This document shows positions 53,029-62,024 of a stretch of DNA of 64,000 nt, piece by piece. Below the pieces are notes generated by a model, which was given only the letters and a program-made list of their open reading frames with translations, was not told where the DNA came from and made no database searches. The translations under genes were made by a program, and so were the position numbers. The stretch comes from Vicia villosa (Eukaryota; Streptophyta; Magnoliopsida; Fabales; Fabaceae): NCBI RefSeq assembly GCF_029867415.1, contig NC_081181.1:77224144-77288143 (forward strand), read 5' to 3'. Numbering within the stretch: the stretch's first letter is position 1; each line of letters begins with the position of its first letter.

Positions 53029-54470
53029 CCCCTGGAAAGGGTTAGCCTCCAAAGTCAATTAAAATCAACCTCCATTTCAATAAACCCCTGGAAAGGGTTA
53101 GCCTCCAAAGTCAATTAAAATCAACCTCCATTTCAATAAACCCCTGGAAAGGGTTAGCCTCCAAAGTCAATTAAAATCAACCTCCATTTCAATAAATCCC
53201 CGGAAAGGGTTAGCTTCCACACATTCTTTCATTTTTAATATAAACCCCTGGAAAGGGTTAGCCTCCAAAGTCAATTAATAAAAATGTCAAAAAAAATAAA
53301 GATTCATTTCTCTTAGGAGATAATTTCCCCAAAAGAGTCAAAACCCCTGGAAAGGGTCAGCCTCCAAAAAACATGATAAAGTCAGTCTTTTAACAGACAA
53401 TTTCTCCAGCGGAGTCAAAATCCCTGGAAAGGGTTAGCTTCCAAAGAAAAACAGTCTTTCAATAAATAAAATCTCCTCAGTAGAGTCAAAACCAACAAAA
53501 ACAGTTAGCCTCAACATTGGGCTTCATACAAGGCACCCAAACAATAAAACTCCCCTGTCAAGAGTTAGCCTCAACCTTGGGCATTGTACAAGGCAGATAA
53601 TAGAGTCTCCCCAGTGAGTTCTTCATCACTCAGTAGCCACAACCTTGGGCTTTGTACAAGGCAGATAAACCATATTTTCATGTGTCAAAGATTCCTAACA
53701 CTTAGGATCTTTCCCCATAGAGTCATCCATACTTAATTCATTTAAGAGTCTGCCACAACCTTGGGCTTTGTACAAGGCAGAAAATAATGTTTTCCCTAGC
53801 AACAGTCAGCCACAACCTTGGGCTTTGTACAAGGCACATAAAATAGAGTCATTCACTCAATTATCCTCAACAGTTAGCCACAACCTTGGGCTTTGTACAA
53901 GGCACATAAATAGAGTCTCCCTAAGTAGAGTCAGCCTCAATTTTGGGCTTTGTACAGAACACAAAAATACCCTGTAAATTAATCCCCAGTGGAGTCATCT
54001 CCCAGAGTCAATAATATTAATTAATCAATCAAAAAGCCTCAAGCTTGGGCCTCATACAAGCCAGCTAAAGTCAAATCTTTTATACAGTAGATAGACATAG
54101 CTTATCTCTATAGAGAGATATTTTTACTACTCTACCACATTCAAACAAACAAACATTTCAATTTCAATTTCAATCAAAGTCTCCCATTTAGGACTCTGAA
54201 AGACATGCTCTGGCACATCCCCAGACTTGTACACTTTCCCTAATTTGGATGAGCATCTTTCTTTCATTTTAGAGGCACGATGGCTGTCATACTTGATCAA
54301 CCAAGTAGACTCCCCTCTTGAATGAAATGAATCCAGTTATTCTGTCACTCCTTTAAATGTTTGTGGTAGAATAGTACAAATACCTCTCTGTAAAGATGAT
54401 TTCATGTCTCTTTACTGTAAACAGAGATTTAATTCCAAGCTTCAACCTTGAGCTTCAAGCAAGGCACCAA
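53029..54470 (+). repeat. CCCT-GGAA-AGGG units and GGCTTTGTA hairpin array in Ogre-2 LTR
   Basis: Seven CCCTGGAAAGGG-type units (one is CCCCGGAAAGGG) occupy about 53029-53430. From about 53510 to 54470, CCTTG/CAAGG hairpins with GGCTTTGTA-type loops recur, with TTTTG.../CAGAA and GCTTG/CAAGC variants. One copy, near 53514, has a broken stem (CATTG against CAAGG). Confidence 0.75.
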
Positions 54471-55014
54471 CAACAATTAATTTCCCTAGTTAGTTCCCCG
54501 AACTACATTAAGCTCTGACTTCCACTAGGGATATGTAGGCATGAGGTTCACAAGGAATCTCAGCGAGCTAATAAAATACCAAAAATAGTCAGTCTGTCTA
54601 TCTGTCTGTCTTTCTTTAATCAAATCAATTCTCTCTCCTAACACAAAGGAGAAACTTTCCCAATCATTAGCAGCAAACACAATCACAAATGACACAGAGA
54701 AGGTTCCTGTAGAGTACTACAGATATGTAGGGTGTTTAAACACTTCCCTATGTATAACCGACCTCCCGGACTCCAGAATTTCTAGTCTAGGTGAAATCCC
54801 CACACTTAGCAAACTCCTAGGGTTTAGTTGAGATCTTTTTTCCCCTTTCCTACTCGTAGGACAAATAAGAAAGTTCGTGTGATATCGTAGGAAGAACTGA
54901 AATAAAATTCATCCCACCACGGGCGCATTCTCCTTCCAAATTTCGCGTGAAGGGTTTAGCGTGCCGTCCTCCCAAGTGAAACGGGGAGGTAAAGAAAACG
55001 ACACCACAGAAAAA

Positions 55015-55032
55015 TGGCGACTCTGCTGGGGA
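55015..55032 (+). promoter_or_regulatory. Primer binding site of Ogre-2
   Basis: TGGCGACTCTGCTGGGGA lies six bases after the LTR end, consistent with the tRNA-Arg primer described for Ogre. It is identical to the LARD C site. Confidence 0.88.
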
Positions 55033-55829
55033 TATAAGTGTTAAAAACATTGGTTTTTCATCCAAACCAATGGTTGACCTGTTGCTGGTCCTGCCCCAAT
55101 GAGGAATTAGGGATGCCAAATTCCCCCTCAAACAAGAGAGGTCCTGCCTAACCTCTGTGTCATATCATGTGTTTGTTGCATATATATATTTGTTTATTTT
55201 GTTTATTCTGTATCGGGAAAGAGCTTGATTCCCCCTTGTGGTGAGAAATCCTATACCCGGATTTGAGTGCAACATAAGATAGGATGGAGGATGTCTTCCC
55301 GGTGAAGGCCCTCTAATCTTGGTTTCCAATTCTACTCTTGGGATTTGCCTGGCTGGTTGTGATTAACTGCGCCACTGCATTCCGAGACTGATTTGTACCA
55401 GGAGGACCTAGAAACACATTAACCCCACTTAAAGCCTTTTTTTAGGACGTAGAGCGGTGATTACGGAAGTAATTGTCACGCAGATACTACACTCAGAGAA
55501 AACTCTCTTATAGATACCAATCAACGTATCTTTAAGGTTGAGCAAAAACTCTGAGACCCCTAGAACCCGTTCTACAGGTACAAAAATCCTTAACCTTAGT
55601 TTACCATTGGGGCGGGATTTGCGTTTGGACTTCATGACCACTATACCCTTCAACGCCATGTTTGTTTAAAACTCTTGTGTGTGCATTCATGCATTCATGC
55701 ATCATTCATTAATAAACAACTAAAAACAAAAAGAGTCTTTTTCGAGTCGTTTTTCAAGGAAACTAAATAACGAACGTTTTGAACTTCATAGAAAGAGAGA
55801 AACGGAGAAAGGACTTAAGGATCTATACC
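55033..55829 (+). other. Ogre-2 leader between primer site and ORF1
   Basis: The leader is about 800 bp and non-coding. It contains a hairpin with the TTCCCGGTGAA loop: AAGAT/ATCTT outside and GGAGG/CCTCT inside (55276-55320). Its two phrases GAGAATC/GAGGATG and TTCCCGGTGAAGG match the LTR hairpin at 3863-3903. Nothing else is recognised. Confidence 0.7.
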
Positions 55830-57266
55830 ATGGATTACGGAAGAAAAAGAGCTAGGAAATACACCTTCAAGATTCCCCAGGTCGAGGAACTGGGAAAGCT
55901 CGGAAAACTGGTGGTCAACCCCCAGGCTTTCAAGGAGAAGTATGGAAAACTTCTGCCTTTACTCAATACTAACATGGTGGATGGGATCCTTCCCACCTTG
56001 GTACAGTTTTACGATCCAACGTATCACTGCTTCACCTTTCCGGATTATCAGCTCATGCCTACGTTAGAGGAGTACTCTCGTCTGATTGGAATACCCGTGT
56101 ATGCGCAAGATCCGTACTCCTGTTTGGAAAAGAATCCTGACGACATTATCATTGCTGCAACTACTCCTTTGAACGTAGTCGACATCAGAACTCATATGGT
56201 GAGTAGAGGAGGAATTCAAGGATTGCCCTCCAAATTCATGTTTGATCAAGCTCGGTACTTCGTCAGCATCCAAGATATGAGCGCTTTTGAGGAAATCTTG
56301 GCTTTGCTTATCTACGGATTGTTTTTGTTCCCTAACATTAACGATTTCGTCGACATCAACGCAATTAAGATCTTCTTAATTGGAAATCCAGTTCCAACCT
56401 TGCTTGCGGATGCTTATCACTCTGTGCATTCAAGAAACCTGCAGCGAGGAGGATTAATCACATGCTGCGTACCGTTGTTATACGAATGGTTCGTTTCGCA
56501 CCTGCCAAAGTCTAGCACTTTCTGGAACATGAGGGATGGCCTTTACTGGTCACAGAAAATCATGTCTCTCACTCATACAGACATTGATTGGTGTAGTCCT
56601 GACAACGACGAAACCAAGATCATCTTCAGTTGCGGAAATTTTCCCAACGTACCCCTTATTGGGACTAAGGGAGGGATCAGTTACAATCCAGCTTTAGCCC
56701 GTCGTCAATACGGCTATCCTATGAAAAACATTCCAAGTAACATCCAATTGGAGGGTCTGTTCTTCAAGAACATCGACGATCATGGCAACATGCTGAAGAA
56801 GGAAATTGTCCAAGCCTGGCGTCTTATTCACAGCAAAGGGAGAAGATTGTTAGGAAAACATCTTTGCATCTCCCTGGATCCCTACCTTCAATGGGTACGC
56901 GTCAGAGCATTCAAGCTCAGGATGCCATATCAACATCAAGAACCTATTCCCCTAAGGGAACCAATTTACCTTTTCTCCACCGATGTTGAAAGACTGCAAG
57001 CGGCATTAAACAAGGTATGCCAAGAAAGGAATGCTTGGAGGAACAAGTATCGAATTGTCAACACGGAAAATGTTGAAATTCAAAACATCCTAAGAAGGAA
57101 GGATGAGTTACTTGAAGTACTCGATCGACAAGTGACACAATCATCACTTTCTCATCATATCCCTCCTGCTTCCTGGATCATCGATCAGCTCACGTCAGAG
57201 AACGCTCAGCTCAAGAAACAGAAGAAGATGTTAGAACGTGAAGTCGGCTCATCATCAAAGTTTTAG
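55830..57266 (+). CDS. Ogre-2 ORF1, Ogre-specific protein upstream of gag
   Basis: I start at ATG 55830 (MDYGRKRARKYTF); the frame is open further up to a TTG at 55779, but no earlier ATG is present. The product is 478 aa. It has a globular body with the phrase LVQFYDPTYHCFTFPDYQLMPTLEEYSRLIGIP that recurs in a plant-wide family (probably the DUF7745 group), and a C-terminal part (about residues 385-478) of charged, heptad-like sequence suggestive of a coiled coil. Ogre elements are defined by such an ORF between the primer site and gag; its function is unknown. This is the only uninterrupted coding frame of any length in the window. No signal peptide or membrane segment is seen. Confidence 0.85.
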   Translation: MDYGRKRARKYTFKIPQVEELGKLGKLVVNPQAFKEKYGKLLPLLNTNMVDGILPTLVQFYDPTYHCFTFPDYQLMPTLEEYSRLIGIPVYAQDPYSCLEKNPDDIIIAATTPLNVVDIRTHMVSRGGIQGLPSKFMFDQARYFVSIQDMSAFEEILALLIYGLFLFPNINDFVDINAIKIFLIGNPVPTLLADAYHSVHSRNLQRGGLITCCVPLLYEWFVSHLPKSSTFWNMRDGLYWSQKIMSLTHTDIDWCSPDNDETKIIFSCGNFPNVPLIGTKGGISYNPALARRQYGYPMKNIPSNIQLEGLFFKNIDDHGNMLKKEIVQAWRLIHSKGRRLLGKHLCISLDPYLQWVRVRAFKLRMPYQHQEPIPLREPIYLFSTDVERLQAALNKVCQERNAWRNKYRIVNTENVEIQNILRRKDELLEVLDRQVTQSSLSHHIPPASWIIDQLTSENAQLKKQKKMLEREVGSSSKF

Positions 57267-57578
57267 AGTCCTTTCTCTCAGTTTCTCTGTATTTCCATTT
57301 TCTAAGTGTGTAAAAACGGCGTTATCGCTTAATTAATAAAAGTTTGATGTTTCATAACGTAATTATGGTGTTTCCTTGAAAAATAAATAACTTAATTGCA
57401 TATCATACATCGCTTTAGTTGTACGCACTGACACGAGAATTGTCGCGGATCTAATAGTCACTTTCCTTTCTCCAGAAAGAGAGGAGGAGAAGGAGGTGAA
57501 CCAAGACTTTCAAGCTGTCTCAAAGAACTCAGAGAAGAGATTAATACTCTCAAAGGTACTGTTGAAAGGCTCAATAGT
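57267..57578 (+). other. Spacer between ORF1 and gag-pro in Ogre-2
   Basis: The gag frame is open from 57432 (after a TGA at 57429) to the ATG at 57579. No ATG occurs in that frame in between, so translation probably starts at 57579. A run of GAGGAGGAGAAGGAGGTGAA lies at about 57481-57500. Confidence 0.5.
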
Positions 57579-60500
57579 ATGGTAGAAGCCCTGGTAGTTG
57601 CGCAGAATCGACCAACGCCAGAAGAACCACAAAGGACTGTGGTTTCCGAGATTGTTTCTACTCCTATTCCTCAGTATACCATGCCGCCTGATCGACCTTG
57701 GGGCATGCCGTATAACTTTACTCCAGAAGGGTACATACCTCCAGCTTCTGAAGCTCCAAAAGTCACCATGGATATGCGTCCACCGGAGGGTTACAAACCT
57801 CTGGAAATTGAAGTTCCAAGAGCAACGGCAATGGGTTTCGCACAACAGAATGCTGAGATTCCAAGATCTGCTGTCATGGCTTCTCCACAACCCATTATGC
57901 ATACTTTTCCCCCGCAAGGCGGACAAGTATATCATCACGCTCCAAGTGAGGATGCTGGCGTGTATGAAAGATTGGACGAGTTCCAAGAACAGTTTCTGCA
58001 AATGCAGAAGGAACTCAAGACTCTCCGAGGACAAGATCTATTTGGAAAGAATGCTGCAGACCTCTGTCTGATTCCAAATGTTAAGATTCCTCACAAATTC
58101 AAAGTACCAGAATTCGAGAAGTATAAAGGGAATTCATGCCCACAAAGTCATCTTGTGATGTACGCTCGAAGAATGTCAACTCAGACTGATAATCAACAAT
58201 TGCTCATTCATTATTTTCAAGACAGCCTGACTGGTGCTGCACTCAAATGGTACATGAACTTGGACAGTTCAGAGATTCGTACTTTTCGAGACCTCGGAGA
58301 GGCCTTCGTCAAACAGTATAAGTACAATCTGGATATGGCTCCCGACAGAGATCAACTCCGGGCCATGACTCAAAAGGATAGAGAAAGCTTCAAGGAATAC
58401 GCTCAGAGATGGCGTGAAGTTGCTGCTCAAATTTGTCCACCACTTGAAGAGAAAGAAATGACAAAAATCTATCTCAAAACTTTGAGTCCATTTTACTACG
58501 GACGAATGGTTGCAAGTGCACCAAGTGACTTTACCGAGATGGTAAACATGGGTGTGCGTTTAGAAGAAGCAGTTCGAGAAGGACGCTTGAACAAAGAACC
58601 AGAATCTTCTGTTGGTCCAAGGAAGTATGGAAGTTCTTTCCAGAAGAAAAAGGATCAAGATGTCAGCAATGTCTTGCACAAAATCAAGAAGAAATTCCAA
58701 CCTCAAGTTGCAACAGTAACTCCGGTTGTTAACTCAGCGCCAGCTTATCAACCTCAGGTCTCGCAGCAACAAACTCAACAAAGGTCGCAGCAACCTCAGC
58801 AGCAGGTTCGACCTCCAAATTACAATAATCGGGCTCCAAGGTATCCTGCCTTTGACCCCATACCAATGCCGTATGCAGAGTTGTTTCCAACATTACTGGC
58901 AAAAGGTATCATTCAGACGAGAAGTCCTCCAAATCCTACAAACAGTTCCTCACCATGGTATAAGGCTGACCAATCTTGTCCCTATCATCAGGGGGCACCA
59001 GGTCACAATATTGAGAACTGTTTCTCTTTCAAGATTGACGTCCAACGATTAGTGAAAAGCGGAATGCTATCCTTCAAAGATACTAATCCAAATGTCCAAG
59101 CAAATCCTTCGCCGCAGCATAAAGAAGCTTCAGTAAATCTGATAGATCAACACTCCAATGTCATTCAAATCTACGACATTCGTCAGATAGGGGAAAATCT
59201 TGTCAAGATGCACGCTAAACAAGCTGGGTACGGTCATGTACCACCTCACAACTACTTCACATGTGAAATTTGTCCAAAGAATAATCAAGGATGTGCCGTA
59301 GTTCAAGCTGCATTACAAGAACAAATGGACTTAGGATGGATTCAACATATCCGAGTCAGAACTGAACATGACATCAACATGGTTCAAGGATGTCCAGGAG
59401 AATACAAAATCTACAAAGTTGAAGACCTTGAAGGATCGGTAGTCAGGTTCCATAAAACTTTAAATGGACTTGCCTACTTTGGAACAGATTTCCACGCTTA
59501 CAGTAGATGCGAAATCTGTCGAAGAAATTCACGAGGATGTTTGCGTGTTCGCAACGACATTCAAAAGCTGATGGATGACAATACCATTACTGTTCTTGCC
59601 AACAGAGAAGATGACGAAGTCTTTACCGTATCTCCTCAAATTAATCAAGATGAACCTATGCAAGTTAAGTATGATAGCAGGAAGACAGCAGTTGCACCAC
59701 TAGTCATCTACTTACCAGGTCCTGTACCGTATGAGTCCAGCAAGGCTATACCATACAAGTACAACGCTACATTCATTGAAAATGGTAAGGAAATACCATT
59801 ATCGTCTGTTGTCAACATTGCTGATGTTAGTCGAGTCACCAGAAGTGGACGAGTCTTCAACAGAACAGCAGAAAGTGTGGAGAAAACTTCGGAGGAAGTA
59901 CCACATAGGCAAGATAATCATCCGACCAATGCTGTTCAAGCGAAAGAAAATGATGAGATCTTGAAGTTAATCCAGAGGAGTGAATACAACATTGTAGACC
60001 AATTACTACATACTCCGTCTAGGATTTCTGTTCTTTCCCTGCTATTGAGTTCTGAAGCTCATAGGGAAGCTCTACAGAAAGTTTTGGAACAAGCTTTCGT
60101 AGAACCAAGTGTTACTATAAGCCAATTCAACGACATCGTTGCCAACATTTCCGCCGGAACTAACCTAAGTTTCTGTGACGAAGATCTTCCTGAAGAGGGA
60201 GTCTACCACAATCTTCCACTTCACATCTCAGTTGGCTGCATGGGTGATACACTCACAGGAGTCCTAATAGACAATGGATCCTCTCTCAACGTCATGCCTA
60301 AATCAACATTATCAAGATTATCTTTTGAAGATTACCCTCTAAGAAAAAGTCATGTCATCGTCAAAGCATTTGATGGATCAAGAAAGTCAGTTTTCGGAGA
60401 AGTAGATCTTCCCATAACTATTGGACCTTAGACGTTCAAAATCACTTTCCAAGTTATGGATATTCCAGCACAATACAGTTGTTTGCTAGGTCGCCCATGG

Positions 60501-61703
60501 ATTCATGAGGCTGGGGCAATTACTTCAACACTTCATTAGAAACTGAAGTTCATAAGAAATGACAAATTGGTAACCGTATGTGGAGAACGAGCTCTGATCG
60601 TCAGCAACCTGTCATCATTCTCCGACATAGAACCAAAAGAAGTTGTTGGAACTAAATTCCAAGCACTTTCCTTGGACAAAGGAAAGGAGAAAGCAGCGTC
60701 TATTTCTTCCTACAAAGATGCAATCCAAGTTGTAAAGGATGGCACTACCAGTGGTTGGGGGCACATTAATATTCCTACCAACAACAAGAACAGAACAGGA
60801 ATTGGATTCTTTCCGACATCATCGAAAGCTATCCCAGGGATTGAGGTAGTTCTCCCCATTCAAGAAACTTTCTGCAGTGGAGGTTTTCTTCAACCTGTTC
60901 AACAAACAGTCAATACCATCGGTACGGAAAACACCGATGAAGAGGAATGGCTATCCTATCTTAACAGAGCAGGATATATCTCCCTACCAGAGTCTGATCC
61001 ACCTTGCTGTTATCCGACTAAAGGATCTGAAAGTAAGACTCAACCAAGCAGTGATGAAGTTACTGACAGCTTCACCACCAGAAGTCATGGTTCATCAGAA
61101 GAAGTTCCTCCTATCCCCGAAGAGACTTGGGATACATTAGGAGAACCAAGCGGAAAATTCGAATACATGGTGAAATACTCCGCTCCTGAAAGTTTAAGAA
61201 TCTCTCTTGAAGATATTGTTCCAACTGGATGGAACAGCGATTATGAGTACCTATCTCAGCCAAAAGAGATGTATAACCCTTGCTATTCATCATCATCTAC
61301 TGGTGAAATCATCATTGAGGATTATATCCCCAAGTCACCTTCCAAGGCTACGGATTTAGAATTCACATATCTAGTCAATGCCATCTTGGGAGAAGAGCAA
61401 GACCAAAATACAGAAGAGGATGATCTCGAAAGTGTCTCCGACAACGAGTCTCTCCATTCAGAAGATTGGAAGTTTCCTCAAAAGAAAAACCGACATACTC
61501 CACTTGGAAATGGGTATGCTCACACCGCTCAGTCTGCTGAAGTAGAAGAAGATCGTCTGAGTGTTGCAAAGACAGTGGTTGGTAAATCAAGACCTACCAC
61601 AGGCCAGCTTAAGCCTAATGTTCCAGATTACTTAGTGCACAATGGGGTTCGCCACTACTGGACAGCTGTTGAAGTTTCAATTGTTGTTCGCACTCCTAAG
61701 TAG
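57579..61703 (+). pseudogene. Ogre-2 gag-protease, two premature stops
   Basis: ATG 57579. The N-terminus is Pro-rich (PPEGYKPLE repeats). A Retrotrans_gag-type domain follows (FKVPEFEKYKGNSCPQSHL to RLEEAVREGRL, about residues 170-350), then a Gln-rich linker and a knuckle-like CPYHQGAPGHNIENC (C, H, H, C). Two related cysteine motifs, CEICPKNNQGC (about 59263-59295) and CEICRRNSRGC (about 59511-59543), lie in repeated domains of unknown role. Protease has LIDNGSSLNVMP, an Asp-Asn-Gly variant of the usual D-T/S-G. TAG at 60429 falls within protease and TAG at 60537 just after; the same frame then continues, acidic and Ser-rich, to TAG 61701. The family normally reads through both sites. Confidence 0.92.
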
Positions 61704-62024
61704 GAACTTTCACCGTTATTTTGTCCTCTCACCATAGCCCAGGGTGGAGAGATGTTTCATAGGGCTTTGCATTTTACTATTTCTTAGGAAAATGTCCCTC
61801 TTTGCTTCGCCCAAAGCAATAGATTTTTGTTTTATAGGGTCTTTGTTTCAAGAAATGACTGTCAATAAATAAAAATGTCATTTTGTTCCTTCGTTAGTTT
61901 TCCCTTTTCTTTTTTCGGAAATTGGTAATCCTAAAAAACACCCTTAAAAAACATCAAAAAATTATTAACTGCATACACCGAGTCTTCCCTCGTTGTCTAA
62001 ATAAAACTTATCACACATATGCAG
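61700..62024 (+). other. Predicted intron of Ogre-2 between protease and RT frames
   Basis: GT at 61700-61701 (CTAA/GTAGGA) and AG at 62023-62024 (CACACATATGCAG) bound a 325-bp, T-rich segment. Removing it leaves a single open frame: the codon split across the junction is sense, and the codons upstream of the ATG at 62062 are open. Partial splicing of such an intron has been reported for pea Ogre. The exact donor is my inference. Confidence 0.6.

Larger units (their letters stand above)
48781..55008 (+). repeat. Ogre-2 5' LTR (6228 bp)
   Basis: TGTCATACCCTAATTTTTGA to GACACCACA, followed by GAAAAA and the primer site. It is closely similar to the solo LTR at 247-6361, with local indels mainly in the repeat arrays (seven against five CCCTGGAAAGGG units). 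It carries the TATA box 50323-50330, tRNA-like modules 51280-51360 and 51444-51510, TTCCCGGTGAA hairpins 52079-52572, CCCT-GGAA-AGGG repeats 53029-53430, GGCTTTGTA hairpins to about 54470, and the conserved 3' motif (about 54497-54543). It contains no gene. Confidence 0.95.

Noticed and set aside
55779..55829. Upstream extension of ORF1 from a TTG codon
   Set aside because: A normal ATG at 55830 begins the conserved part, and nuclear Pol II transcripts rarely start at TTG.
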